Shown here: one piece after another, positions 24,537 through 33,551 of the stretch | Position numbering within the stretch: position 1 is the stretch's first letter | Layout: every line of letters begins with the position of its first letter | Assembly (NCBI GenBank): GCA_900110595.1 | Contig: FOEZ01000015.1 | Location: 31,643-95,642, forward strand | DNA length: 64,000 nt | Direction: 5' to 3' | Source of the DNA: Arthrobacter sp. OV608 | GTDB taxonomy: Bacteria > Actinomycetota > Actinomycetes > Actinomycetales > Micrococcaceae | Program-made: the position numbers and the translations under genes | Notes under the pieces: generated by a model | What the model was told of the DNA's origin: nothing | The model's input: the letters and a program-made list of their open reading frames with translations, nothing else | Databases searched by the model: none

Positions 24537-26345
24537 GTGCGCGAATTCAGTGTTCCGCCTCTTGTTGTTGTCCCACCGGAAACCAACATCACGGACCTGG
24601 TACTGCGGCAGGCCGCCAAGCCCAGCAACCCTTCACTGTTTTCGCGACTGGACTCCGCCGGATCCTGGCAGGACATTTCCGCCACGGACTTCCTCACCGA
24701 CGTCACCGCCCTCGCCAAGGGCCTGATGGCCAGCGGCGTGGCCGCCGGAGACCGGGTGGGGATTATGTCCCGGACGCGGTACGAATGGGCGTTGGTAGAC
24801 TTCGCCATCTGGTTTGCCGGCGCCGTTTCGGTACCTATCTATGAGACCTCCTCCCCCTCGCAGGTCGCCTGGAACCTCGGTGACTCCGGCGCGGTGGCAG
24901 CCTTCGGCGAGGCCGCCCACCACGAGGACGTGATCCGCCAGGCCGTCAATGCCGAGGGACTCACGTCCCTCCAGCACGTGTGGCAACTGGAAGGCCACGG
25001 CCTCGGCCCCCTCCGTGAGGCCGGCCGGGATGTCAGCGACGCGGATCTGGAAGCGCGCCGCGCCTCCGCCGGCCTGGCCGACGTCGCCACCATCATTTAC
25101 ACCTCGGGCACCACCGGCCGCCCCAAAGGCTGTGAACTCACGCACGGGAACTTCGTGGAACTCTCGGAGAACGCGCTGGCCATCATCGGCGAGATCGTCC
25201 ACGAAAACGCCAAAACCATCATGTTCCTCCCGCTGGCGCACGTGTTCGCCCGTTTCATCTCCGTCCTGGCCATGGCAGCCGGAACCACCGTGGCCCATAC
25301 CCCTGACATCAAGAACCTCCTCTCGGACCTGCAGAGCTATGAGCCCACGTTCATACTGGCCGTGCCGCGGGTGTTCGAAAAGGTGTACAACTCGGCGCTG
25401 ACCAAGGCGGAGGACGGCGGCAAGGGAGCCATCTTCCACCGGGCCGCCGAGACTGCCATCGCCTTCTCCAAGGCACGCCAGAACGGGCGGGTGGGCCTGG
25501 GCCTGAAGCTGCGCCACGCCCTCTTCGACAAGCTGGTGTACGGCAAACTGCGGGCTGCTATGGGCGGCCACGTTGCCCACGCGGTATCCGGCGGCGGGCC
25601 GCTGGGCGAACGCCTGGGCCATTTCTTCCAGGGCATCGGCCTGCAGGTGCTTGAGGGCTATGGCCTCACCGAAACCACGGCCCCCATCTCCGTGAACACA
25701 CCGTCGCTGATCAAGATCGGCTCCGTGGGCAAGCCGCTGCCAGGGAACGCCGTCAGGATTGCCGAGGACGGCGAGATCCTGGCCAAGGGCGTCTGCGTGA
25801 TGCGCGGCTACTACAAGCGCGAGGACCTCACAGGAGAAACGTTCGACGGCGAGTGGTTCCGTACGGGCGACGTCGGCCGCCTCGACGAGGATGGTTTCGT
25901 CTGGATCACCGGGCGCAAGAAGGAGATCATCGTCACCGCAGGCGGCAAGAATGTGATCCCTGCGCTGCTCGAGGACCAGATCCGTGCCGACGCCCTGGTC
26001 TCCCAGGTCCTGGTGGTCGGTGACAACCGGCCCTTCATCGGGGCTTTGGTCACCCTGGACCAGGAGGCCCTGCCCGGCTGGCTCCAGCGCCACGGCCTCC
26101 CTGCCACCACATCCCTGGACGAGGCGGCCAACAACCCCGTGGTCAAGGCCGCGGTCCAGGATCTCATCACGGCCGCCAACACGTCGGTGTCGCAGGCCGA
26201 GGCCATCAAGTCGTTCCGTATTGTGCCGGCCGACTTCACCGAGGCCTCCGGCCACCTGACCCCCTCCATGAAGGTCAAGCGCGCCCAGGTCATGAAGGAC
26301 TTCGAGACCGTCATCGAAGAGATGTACGCGGCACCACGGTCCTAG
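24537..26345 (+). CDS. Long-chain fatty acid--CoA ligase (FadD-type, AMP-forming)
   Basis: Activates fatty acids to acyl-CoA through an acyl-adenylate. The 602-residue protein has the AMP-binding P-loop YTSGTTGRPKGCE near residue 188, GYGLTETTAPIS, the adenine/ribose motif GEWFRTGDVGRLDEDGFVWITGRKKEIIVTAGGKN, and the C-terminal lysine region SGHLTPSMKVKR. It resembles the FadD15 group, and the position after plsC and aroG homologues matches mycobacterial fadD15 (Rv2187). The GTG start has AAAGGAG five bases upstream. Regulation is probably through the palindrome at 24437-24456. It ends in a long bidirectional terminator. Confidence 0.92.
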   Translation: MREFSVPPLVVVPPETNITDLVLRQAAKPSNPSLFSRLDSAGSWQDISATDFLTDVTALAKGLMASGVAAGDRVGIMSRTRYEWALVDFAIWFAGAVSVPIYETSSPSQVAWNLGDSGAVAAFGEAAHHEDVIRQAVNAEGLTSLQHVWQLEGHGLGPLREAGRDVSDADLEARRASAGLADVATIIYTSGTTGRPKGCELTHGNFVELSENALAIIGEIVHENAKTIMFLPLAHVFARFISVLAMAAGTTVAHTPDIKNLLSDLQSYEPTFILAVPRVFEKVYNSALTKAEDGGKGAIFHRAAETAIAFSKARQNGRVGLGLKLRHALFDKLVYGKLRAAMGGHVAHAVSGGGPLGERLGHFFQGIGLQVLEGYGLTETTAPISVNTPSLIKIGSVGKPLPGNAVRIAEDGEILAKGVCVMRGYYKREDLTGETFDGEWFRTGDVGRLDEDGFVWITGRKKEIIVTAGGKNVIPALLEDQIRADALVSQVLVVGDNRPFIGALVTLDQEALPGWLQRHGLPATTSLDEAANNPVVKAAVQDLITAANTSVSQAEAIKSFRIVPADFTEASGHLTPSMKVKRAQVMKDFETVIEEMYAAPRS

Positions 26346-26350
26346 AAAAC

Positions 26351-26417
26351 AACAACGCGGGGTCACTTCCCGCCCGTCCGACGCATCGGATTGGGCGGGA
26401 AGTGACCCCGCGTTGTT
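26351..26417. terminator. Bidirectional terminator with perfect 25-bp stem
   Basis: Left arm 26351-26375 and right arm 26393-26417 are perfectly complementary (start AACAACGCGGGGTCAC). The 17-base loop itself can form a 5-bp stem, TCCGA/TCGGA. It sits between the convergent fadD and pyc genes, with A-rich and T-rich flanks on either side, so it can terminate both. The stem is unusually long and might be a dispersed repeat of the genus (see findings). Confidence 0.8.
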
Positions 26418-26424
26418 TGTTGTG

Positions 26425-29400
26425 CTACTCGACGACGAGCAGCAGGTCTCCACCCTGGACCTGCTCCACCGAGGAGATGGCGAGCCGGGAAACCTTGCCG
26501 GCCACCGGCGTCGTGATGGATGCCTCCATCTTCATTGCCTCAATGGTCGCCACGGTGTCACCGGCGTTGACCTCGTCCCCGGGCTTGACCGTGACGGTGA
26601 CGGCACCGGCGAACGGCGCTGCCACGTGGCCGGGCTGGTTGGCGTCGGCCTTCTCGGCGGCCTTGACGTTGCTGACCACTGAACGGTCCCGGACCACCAC
26701 GGGACGGGACTGGCCGTTCAGGGTGCACATAACCGTGCGCATGCCCTTTTCGTCAGGCTCGGACACGGCTTCGAGTGACGCGATCAGCCGGACGCCCTTC
26801 TCGAGCTGGATCTCGTGCTCCTTGCCCCGCTGCAGCCCGTACAGGTAGTCGCGGGTGTCCAGCACCGAGATGTTGCCGTACGTTTCCACGCTCTTCAGGT
26901 AGTCCTTCGTGGGTCCGTCGAAGAGCAGCCTGTTCAGCGTGTGCTGCCGGGTCTTCGAATCGGATTTCAGTGCAGCGCTGTCTTCGGCGCTGAGCTCCGC
27001 GTCCCGGACCTTCACGCTCCGGCCCTGGAGTGCCTTGGTGCGGAAAGGCTCGGGCCAACCGCCCGGAGGGTCGCCGAGTTCGCCGGACAGGAATCCGATG
27101 ACCGAATCGGGGATGTCGTAGTTCTGCGGGTTCTCGTTGAAGTCTGCCGGGTCCGCGTTCAGGCCCACCAGGTGGAGGGCGAGGTCGCCAACAACCTTCG
27201 AAGACGGCGTCACCTTGACCAGGCGGCCCAGGATGCGGTCCGCCGCGGTGTACATATCCTCGATCGCTTCAAAGCGCTCCCCCAGGCCCAGTGCCATGGC
27301 CTGCTGGCGGAGGTTGGAGAGCTGCCCGCCCGGGATCTCGTGCTGGTACACACGGCCGGTGGGGCCCGGAAGGCCTGACTCGAACGGTGCGTAGACGCGC
27401 CGGACAGCTTCCCAGTACGGCTCCAGCGAGCTCACGGCCTCCAGGCTGAGGCCGGTGTCCCGCGGGGTGTGCGCCAGGGCTGCCACGAGGGCCGACGCTG
27501 ACGGCTGGCTGGTGGTTCCTGCCAGTGACGCCGAGGCGACATCCACGGCGTCCACACCGGCATCCACGGCAGCCAGCAGGGTGGCCAGCTGGCCTCCTGC
27601 GGTGTCGTGGGTGTGCAGGTGGACCGGAAGGTCGAAGCGGTCCCGGAGCGCTGAGACCAGTTTCGCCGCGGCAGCAGGACGGAGCAGGCCGGCCATGTCC
27701 TTGATCGCCAGGATGTGGGCTCCGGCGTCAACGATCCTCTGCGCGAGCTCCAGGTAGTAGTCCAGCGTGTAGAGCTTCTCGTTGGGGTCCAGCATGTCGC
27801 CCGTGTAGCACAGCGCCACTTCAGCCACGGCAGTGCCGGTGGCCCGGACTGCACGGATGGCCGGTGCCATCTGGTTGACATCGTTCAAGGCATCGAAGAT
27901 CCGGAAAATGTCGATACCGGTCGCAGCGGCCTCGTTAACGAAGGCTTCGGTGACCTCTTCGGGGTAAGGCGTGTAGCCCACGGTGTTGCGGCCGCGCAGC
28001 AGCATCTGCAGGCAGACGTTCGGAAGCGCCTGGCGCAGGGCAGCGAGCCGGTCCCAGGGGTCTTCGCCGAGGAACCGCAGGGCAACGTCATAGGTGGCAC
28101 CGCCCCAGGCTTCAACGGACAGCAGCTGCGGCAGGAGCGCGGTCACCGCGGGGCCGGCCGCGACGAGGTCCCGGGTCCGGACGCGGGTGGCGAGCAGGGA
28201 CTGGTGTGCGTCGCGGAACGTGGTGTCCGTGACGGCCACCGCGTTCTGCTCGCGCAGCGCCTTGGCGAAGCCTTCCGGTCCCAGTTCCAGGAGCTTCTGG
28301 CGTGAGCCCGGAGCAGCCTGCTGGTCCTTGACGGACGGGAGTTTGCTGGCGGGGTTCGAGTGGACGGTCAGCTCACCGTTGGGCTTGTTGACCGTGACGT
28401 CGGCCAGCCAGGTGAGGAGCTTGGTGCCGCGGTCTGCAGAGACACGGGCCTTCAGCAGCTCCGGGCGCTCGTCGATGAAGGACGTGGCCACATCACCGGC
28501 AATGAAGTCGGGATCGTCAAGCACCGCCTGCAGGAAGGAGATGTTGGTGGAGACGCCGCGGATCCGGAATTCCGCGAGGGCACGGCGTGCGCGGGCCACG
28601 GCAGCCGGGTAGTCCCGGCCGCGGCAGGTGAGCTTGACCAGCATGGAGTCGAAGTGCGGGCTGATTTCGGCACCCGAGTAGACGGTGCCGCCGTCGAGCC
28701 GTACGCCGGCGCCGCCGGCGGAGCGGTAGCCGGTGATCTTTCCGACGTCGGGGCGGAAGCCGTTGGCCGGGTCTTCGGTGGTGATGCGGCTCTGCAGCGC
28801 GGCGCCGCGCAGCCTGACGGTGTCCTGGGAGAGGCCAAGGTCAGCCAGGGTCTCGCCGGCGGCGATGCGCATCTGTGCCTGGACGAGGTCGACGTCGGTG
28901 ACCTCTTCGGTGACGGTGTGCTCCACCTGGATGCGGGGGTTCATCTCGATGAAGACGTGCTGGCCCGCGCGCTCACCCACAGTGTCCACGAGGAATTCCA
29001 CGGTGCCGGCGTTGACGTAGTTCAAGGCCTTGGCGAATTTGACGGCGTCCCGGTAGAGCGCCTGCCGGATGCCCTCGTCCAGGTTGGGTGCCGGGGCGAT
29101 CTCGATGACTTTCTGGTGGCGCCGCTGGATGGAGCAGTCCCGTTCGAAGAGGTGCATCACGTTGCCCTCGGCGTCGGCCAGGATCTGTACTTCGATGTGG
29201 CGCGGGCGCAGTACTGCCTGTTCGAGGAACATGGTGGGGTCACCGAACGCGGCATCGGCCTCGCGCATGGCGGACTGCAGTGCCTCGGGCAGGGCCTCAC
29301 GGGTGTCCACCCGGCGCATGCCCCGTCCGCCGCCGCCAGCCACGGCCTTGGCGAAGATGGGGAAGCCGATTTCATCGGCCGCGGCAAGCAGTTCGTCCAG

Positions 29401-29820
29401 GTCCTTCGACGGAGCGCTGGACTTGAGGACCGGAACGCCGGCGTCACGGGCAGCCTTCAGTGCCGCCACCTTGTTGCCTGCAAGTTCCAGCACTTCAGCC
29501 GGGGGGCCAACAAAAGTGATGCCGGCATCCTTGGCCGCTCGGGCCAGGTCCGGGTTTTCGGAGAGGAACCCGTAGCCGGGGTAGATGGCGTCCGCGCCGG
29601 ATTCCTTCGCCACCCGCACTATTTCAGCAACGTCCAGGTAGGCACGGACGGGGTGGCCCTCTTCGCCAATCAGGTAGGCCTCGTCCGCCTTCTGGCGGTG
29701 GATCGAGTTCCTGTCCTCCTGGGGGAAAACGGCAACGGTCTTTGCGCCCAGCTCGTAGCCGGCGCGGAAGGCCCTGATCGCGATTTCGCCGCGGTTGGCC
29801 ACCAGAACTTTGGAAAACAT
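26425..29820 (-). CDS. pyc: Pyruvate carboxylase
   Basis: Biotin enzyme converting pyruvate, bicarbonate and ATP to oxaloacetate for anaplerosis. The 1131-residue single chain has an N-terminal biotin carboxylase domain (KVLVANRGEIAIRAFRA at 4-20, GGGGRGMR near 160-170, EMNPRIQVEHTVTE near 290), a central carboxyltransferase barrel (TDTTFRDAHQSLLATR near 535, with FRIFDALND and the metal-site HTHDT) and a C-terminal biotinyl domain with Lys in EAMKMEASI. The ATG has AGGAG five to six bases upstream. It is divergent from the ParA-like gene; a CRP-like site lies 77-92 bases upstream of the start. Confidence 0.97.
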   Translation of the reverse strand: MFSKVLVANRGEIAIRAFRAGYELGAKTVAVFPQEDRNSIHRQKADEAYLIGEEGHPVRAYLDVAEIVRVAKESGADAIYPGYGFLSENPDLARAAKDAGITFVGPPAEVLELAGNKVAALKAARDAGVPVLKSSAPSKDLDELLAAADEIGFPIFAKAVAGGGGRGMRRVDTREALPEALQSAMREADAAFGDPTMFLEQAVLRPRHIEVQILADAEGNVMHLFERDCSIQRRHQKVIEIAPAPNLDEGIRQALYRDAVKFAKALNYVNAGTVEFLVDTVGERAGQHVFIEMNPRIQVEHTVTEEVTDVDLVQAQMRIAAGETLADLGLSQDTVRLRGAALQSRITTEDPANGFRPDVGKITGYRSAGGAGVRLDGGTVYSGAEISPHFDSMLVKLTCRGRDYPAAVARARRALAEFRIRGVSTNISFLQAVLDDPDFIAGDVATSFIDERPELLKARVSADRGTKLLTWLADVTVNKPNGELTVHSNPASKLPSVKDQQAAPGSRQKLLELGPEGFAKALREQNAVAVTDTTFRDAHQSLLATRVRTRDLVAAGPAVTALLPQLLSVEAWGGATYDVALRFLGEDPWDRLAALRQALPNVCLQMLLRGRNTVGYTPYPEEVTEAFVNEAAATGIDIFRIFDALNDVNQMAPAIRAVRATGTAVAEVALCYTGDMLDPNEKLYTLDYYLELAQRIVDAGAHILAIKDMAGLLRPAAAAKLVSALRDRFDLPVHLHTHDTAGGQLATLLAAVDAGVDAVDVASASLAGTTSQPSASALVAALAHTPRDTGLSLEAVSSLEPYWEAVRRVYAPFESGLPGPTGRVYQHEIPGGQLSNLRQQAMALGLGERFEAIEDMYTAADRILGRLVKVTPSSKVVGDLALHLVGLNADPADFNENPQNYDIPDSVIGFLSGELGDPPGGWPEPFRTKALQGRSVKVRDAELSAEDSAALKSDSKTRQHTLNRLLFDGPTKDYLKSVETYGNISVLDTRDYLYGLQRGKEHEIQLEKGVRLIASLEAVSEPDEKGMRTVMCTLNGQSRPVVVRDRSVVSNVKAAEKADANQPGHVAAPFAGAVTVTVKPGDEVNAGDTVATIEAMKMEASITTPVAGKVSRLAISSVEQVQGGDLLLVVE

Positions 29821-29896
29821 ACTTCTCCTGCATCATTGCGGGTGGATCGGTGAGTGGTCACAGTGTCTAGGACCTACAAGGACAAACACAAATCTT

Positions 29897-29912
29897 TGTG
29901 GCCACCGTCACA
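29897..29912. promoter_or_regulatory. CRP/GlxR-like site between pyc and the parA-like gene
   Basis: The 16-mer TGTGGCCACCGTCACA differs from the cAMP receptor protein consensus TGTGA-N6-TCACA only at the fifth base. It overlaps another dyad, CACAAATCTTTGTG (29887-29900). The location suits control of pyc by carbon status. Seen by eye only; binding is inferred. Confidence 0.4.
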
Positions 29913-30122
29913 GATTTCCCCGTCATGTCCTGAACCCTTTCGCCGGGCCGGGGGCAAACCGCCTCCAACAGCACAGTCCGTGCCATGCCGACGCCCCATA
30001 AAGCAGGATTCGCCGATGCATCCACATATGATGAGTAGGGCGGCAGGACCGTCCGGCTTCGGCGCTGCCGGAGCAAACATTACCCCCAACACGGCATCCG
30101 GCGTTAGGTTTTGGTCTCTCAA

Positions 30123-30941
30123 GTGCAAGTAGTCAGCATCAGCAGCCTCAAGGGTGGAGTCGGCAAGACTTCCGTGACCACAGGATTGGCGTCCGCCGCA
30201 CTTGCCGCAGGTGTCCGCACACTGGTGGTGGACCTTGATCCCCATGCAGACGCGACCACCGCCTTGGGCGTCCAGCCGGGCGACCAGCTGGATATTGGCA
30301 GGATGCTCAAGAACCCCCGCCGCGCCAAGCTCGCAGAGAACGTTGCGGGCAGCAGCTGGGCGGGGCTGGCCCAGTCCAACGGTTCGGGCCCCGCAGTCCT
30401 GGACGTCGCCGTCGGCTCTGCCTACACGGGAATCTACGACCGCCCCGACCTCAGCCGCCGCGACCTTCGCCGGCTGTCGTCGGTGCTGGCCGGAGCCGAG
30501 GATTACCAGCTGGTCCTGATCGACTGCCCGCCGTCGCTCAACGGCCTCACACGCATGGCCTGGTCTGCCAGCGACAAGGTGGCCCTCGTGGCCGAGCCTG
30601 GGTTGTTCTCGGTGGCCGGCACTGAGCGGACCATGCGGGCCATCCAGCTTTTCCGGCAGGAGTTCGCGCCCAACCTTTCTCCGGCCGGCATCATCGCCAA
30701 CCGCGTGCGGTCTGGCTCTTCGGAGCACAGCTACCGGCTGGCCGAGATGGAGTCGATGTTCGGTGAGCTCCTGTTGAGCCCCAGGATCCCCGAGCAGGCC
30801 AACTGGCAGCAAATCCAGGGCGCAGCGCACCCCGTACACCACTGGCCGGGAGACTCCGCCAAGTCCGCCGCCGCACTGTTTGACGAGCTGCTGGCAAACC
30901 TGATGACAGTAGGAAGCGGCCTGCGCAGCCGCGCCAGGTAA
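30123..30941 (+). CDS. Orphan ParA/MinD-like P-loop ATPase
   Basis: A 272-residue ATPase with deviant Walker A motif SLKGGVGKTSVTTGLA at the N-terminus, switch I region DLDPHADATTALGV and Walker B LVLIDCPPSL. No parB or parS-like partner is next to it, so it is not the chromosome segregation ParA; that role fits the gene at 42448-43347 no better by context. GTG 30123 (protein starting MQVVSISSLKGG) fits the family better than the TTG at 30111. A TAGGTT hexamer 12 bases before the GTG could be the -10 box of a very short leader. Function unknown; related proteins position cargo or polar complexes. Confidence 0.82.
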   Translation: MQVVSISSLKGGVGKTSVTTGLASAALAAGVRTLVVDLDPHADATTALGVQPGDQLDIGRMLKNPRRAKLAENVAGSSWAGLAQSNGSGPAVLDVAVGSAYTGIYDRPDLSRRDLRRLSSVLAGAEDYQLVLIDCPPSLNGLTRMAWSASDKVALVAEPGLFSVAGTERTMRAIQLFRQEFAPNLSPAGIIANRVRSGSSEHSYRLAEMESMFGELLLSPRIPEQANWQQIQGAAHPVHHWPGDSAKSAAALFDELLANLMTVGSGLRSRAR

Positions 30942-30946
30942 AAGCG

Positions 30947-31000
30947 AGTTAAACGGCAGAAGCCGCCCTCCAGGGGAGGGCGGCTTCTGCCGTTTAAACT
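30947..31000. terminator. Bidirectional terminator between the parA-like and merR genes
   Basis: Left arm 30947-30970 pairs with right arm 30976-31000 over 24 bp with a single one-base bulge (starts AGTTAAACGGCAG) and a five-base loop. It lies six bases after one stop codon and one base before the other, between convergent genes, and A/T-rich arm ends supply short U-tracts in both directions. Confidence 0.8.
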
Positions 31001-31001
31001 G

Positions 31002-31595
31002 TCAACTGATCTTGCGGGCGGCCCGCCGCTTGCTCAATTCGTCGTCCGGAAAGGACTGTTCGGCCGCGTGCTCACTCGGGAGCGATGCCAGGCTGCCTTC
31101 CACTTCGCGCCAGACACGCCCAACCGCGATGCCGAACACGCCCTGGCCGCCCTGCACGAGGTCGATCACCTCGTCCGCCGAGGTGCACTCGTAGACGCTG
31201 GCGCCGTCGCTCATCAGGGTGATCTGGGCGAGGTCCTCCACACCACGCTCACGCAGGTGCTCTACGGCGGTGCGGATCTGCTGCAGTGAGACACCGGTAT
31301 CGAGCAGTCGTTTGACCACCTTCAGCACCAGGATGTCGCGGAAGCCGTACAGGCGCTGGGACCCCGAGCCGGCGGCACCGCGGACAGCGGGTTCAACCAG
31401 CCCGGTGCGCGCCCAGTAGTCCAGCTGGCGGTAGGTGATGCCTGCAGCCTTGCAGGCGGTGGGGCCGCGGTATCCGGCGTCCTCGTCCAGAACGGGAAGG
31501 TCTTCGGTGAACAGGAGGCCCTGGGCACCGCTCGCGGGCATAGCAATACCAGCCGTGGGCTGCTTCAGCCCGCCTGCTTCGCCTTTGGGACTCAC
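31002..31595 (-). CDS. MerR family transcriptional regulator (Rv1830-like)
   Basis: A 197-residue MerR-type regulator: the winged helix-turn-helix covers about residues 40-110 (ACKAAGITYRQLDYWARTGLVEP, GSGSQRLYGFRDILVLKVVKRLLDTGVSLQQIRTAVEHL). No Cys-rich metal site is present. The open frame extends to 31766, but the GTG at 31595 has AAGGAGG eight bases upstream and gives the usual start. It is the last gene of the conserved gcvH-garA-merR-nuclease-merR block. The 236-base gap before it includes two ACCTTA copies (31818-31823 and 31829-31834) that could be operator half sites. Its mycobacterial counterpart is Rv1830. Confidence 0.9.
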   Translation of the reverse strand: MSPKGEAGGLKQPTAGIAMPASGAQGLLFTEDLPVLDEDAGYRGPTACKAAGITYRQLDYWARTGLVEPAVRGAAGSGSQRLYGFRDILVLKVVKRLLDTGVSLQQIRTAVEHLRERGVEDLAQITLMSDGASVYECTSADEVIDLVQGGQGVFGIAVGRVWREVEGSLASLPSEHAAEQSFPDDELSKRRAARKIS

Positions 31596-31831
31596 CTGGA
31601 TCCTCCTTGTCATAAGCCCCCCGTGAACAACTGCAACGGCAGGAACAGGTACGAAGACCATGCCTGTAATTTCCGCGGGGCGCACCTTCCAGTGTGACTT
31701 GCGCGGCTGCCGTAAGCAATGGGAACTTGATACTTTGACGTTAGGCCTGCAGGGACCCAAGGTCAAAGACGTTGGCCGGTTGAAAGAGGCGTGTCGAAAC
31801 TTTCATCCTCAACTTTAACCTTAATGTGACC

Positions 31832-32335
31832 TTAGCCGTCGAAATCCTCGGGTTCCACGTCGTCCAGGAACTCGCGGAAGCGGCGCAGTTCGCGTTCCTC
31901 GTCAACGGAGGGACCGGGTTCCGCGTCCTCCCCCTCATCGTGCTCCGTGATCCTGACGCCGGCTTCGTCCATGACGGAGTCTGCGCACCAGATGCGGCAT
32001 TTGGCACGAAGGGCGATGGCGAGTGCGTCGGACGCCCGCGAGCTGACGGTGGTGCCGTTCTCGAACTGGAGCTGGCCGTAGAAGATGTTGTCCTCCACGG
32101 CAACGATGTTGACGCTGACCACGGAATGGCCGAGCGATTCAACAACGTCCACGAGGAGGTCGTGCGTCATGGGCCGGGGCGGAACCACGCCCTGCTGGGC
32201 CAGGGCGATGGCGCTTGCTTCCGGGGTGCCGATCCAGATGGGAACGTGGCGTTCGCCGTGCATCTCCCGCAGGAGGACCAGTGGCTGGTTGGAAGGCAGT
32301 TCGATCCGAACCCCTACGATCTCGACTTCAATCAT
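31832..32335 (-). CDS. Bifunctional nuclease domain protein (DUF151)
   Basis: A 167-residue protein of the bifunctional nuclease (BFN/DUF151) family: MIEVEIVGVRIELPSNQPLVLLRE at the start, then VPIWIGTPEASAIALA and MTHDLLVDVVESLG. These motifs match the conserved Rv1829-type proteins of actinobacteria, whose physiological role is not settled. The C-terminal 40 residues are acidic. The ATG at 32335 shares one base with the upstream merR stop (TGATG), so translation is coupled; the longer open frame to 32392 would overlap merR and is not used. Confidence 0.88.
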   Translation of the reverse strand: MIEVEIVGVRIELPSNQPLVLLREMHGERHVPIWIGTPEASAIALAQQGVVPPRPMTHDLLVDVVESLGHSVVSVNIVAVEDNIFYGQLQFENGTTVSSRASDALAIALRAKCRIWCADSVMDEAGVRITEHDEGEDAEPGPSVDEERELRRFREFLDDVEPEDFDG

Positions 32336-33057
32336 CAGATGTCCATGCGTGAGATGTGGTCCTGCACCAAGGCCCGGTGCAGGGTGAGGCAAAGGTCGCT
32401 GATTTCGCGGGCCGCCTCCGCCGCGCGCGCCTGGGACGCGGCGTCCTTGCGCGAGGCAAGGGGCGCCACTGCACGTTCCACCAGCCCGAACTCCCGTTCG
32501 GCTGCTGCCTGGAAGGGACGGAGGTGGCGCGGCTCAAGCCCATGGCTTTCCAGCTGCACGCACGCCCGGGCCACCTGGAGGGCGTGCTCGTCGAATTGTC
32601 CGTTGGAGTGGCTGATCAGGCCGAAGCTCAGCAGGGCCTGCAGCAGCGGGACGCTGGCGCCGGACTCCGTCCGCAACTGTTCCTCGCTGAGCTTGCGTCC
32701 GCGGCTCTGCAGTTCCGCTGCCAGTTCATCGGACACAACCCGCGGCGAAACCACGACGCCGGGCGGCAGGTTTTCCGGGCGTTCTCCCCTGTCGATGGCG
32801 TCAAGGTAGTCCTTGATGACTTTCAGGGGCAGGTACTGGTCCCGCTGCAAAGCCAGGACAAAGCGCAGGCGCTCCACATCGCCGTCGGAATACTGGCGGT
32901 ATCCGGCAGGAGTGCGCCGCGGGTTGATCAGCCCCTTCTCCTCAAGGAACCGGATTTTCGACGCGGTCATGCCCGGGAAGTCGCCGCTGAGCTGGGCGAG
33001 GACTTCGCCGATGTTCAGGACCTGCGGTCCCCGGCGTTCCGGTTGTGCCATTGCCAC
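32335..33057 (-). CDS. ftsR: MerR family regulator (FtsR/Rv1828-like)
   Basis: A 240-residue MerR-type regulator with an N-terminal winged helix-turn-helix (LNIGEVLAQLSGDFPGMTASKIRFLEEKGLINPRRTPAGYRQYS) and RLRFVLALQRDQYLPLKVIKDYL, followed by a linker and helical C-terminal domain. In Corynebacterium glutamicum the orthologous gene, next to odhI, encodes FtsR, an activator of ftsZ; mycobacterial Rv1828 is the counterpart. The symbol is assigned from the block garA-merR-DUF151-merR and is an inference. It starts 17 bases after garA and is co-transcribed with it. Confidence 0.85.
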   Translation of the reverse strand: MAMAQPERRGPQVLNIGEVLAQLSGDFPGMTASKIRFLEEKGLINPRRTPAGYRQYSDGDVERLRFVLALQRDQYLPLKVIKDYLDAIDRGERPENLPPGVVVSPRVVSDELAAELQSRGRKLSEEQLRTESGASVPLLQALLSFGLISHSNGQFDEHALQVARACVQLESHGLEPRHLRPFQAAAEREFGLVERAVAPLASRKDAASQARAAEAAREISDLCLTLHRALVQDHISRMDI

Positions 33058-33074
33058 AGGCAGCGGTCCCCGGA

Positions 33075-33551
33075 TCAGCCGCGGCCTGCAGCGCTGGCAG
33101 GGCTCAGGTAGAAGGTGAGGCGGAACTTGCCGATCTGGACCTCGCTGCCGGACTTGAGCTCCACACTGTCAACGCGGTCGTGGTTGACGTAGGTACCGTT
33201 CAGGCTGTTCTTGTCCACCACTTCGAAGCTCCGCGCAGTGCGCCGGAATTCCACATGGCGGCGGGAAACGGTGACGTCGTCGAGGAAGATGTCGGCATCA
33301 GGGTGGCGGCCGGCGGTGGTGACGTCAGAATCCAGCAGGAAACGGGCACCGGCATTCGGGCCGCTGTGCGCAACGAGGAGTGCGGACCCCGCCGGCAGTG
33401 CCTCGACGGAGCTGCGCTCATCTGATGACAGCTTGGGTGCGATGGTGGGTTCATCGGTCACCGGGGTGAGGTGGATCGAGGTGGTCTCCGACGCCCTAGC
33501 CGCACCATTGCCGTATTCCCCATCGGCAGGGTTGTGTGTGTGGCCAGCCAT
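33075..33551 (-). CDS. garA: FHA-domain regulator GarA/OdhI
   Basis: A 158-residue regulator of 2-oxoglutarate metabolism. The N-terminal tail carries the phosphorylation motif ETTS (residues 22-25, SETTSIHLTP) used by PknB- and PknG-type kinases. The FHA fold spans about 60-150, with GRHPDADIFL, SRRHVEF and the LNGTYVN loop that binds phosphothreonine. In relatives the unphosphorylated form inhibits 2-oxoglutarate dehydrogenase and glutamate dehydrogenase, and phosphorylation makes the FHA domain bind its own tail. The PASTA kinase in this window is one candidate kinase; this is inference. Confidence 0.93.
   Translation of the reverse strand: MAGHTHNPADGEYGNGAARASETTSIHLTPVTDEPTIAPKLSSDERSSVEALPAGSALLVAHSGPNAGARFLLDSDVTTAGRHPDADIFLDDVTVSRRHVEFRRTARSFEVVDKNSLNGTYVNHDRVDSVELKSGSEVQIGKFRLTFYLSPASAAGRG

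Noticed and set aside
24633-26453. A 606-residue minus-strand frame opposite the acyl-CoA ligase gene
   Set aside because: Antisense shadow; the plus strand has intact adenylation motifs and an AAAGGAG ribosome site.
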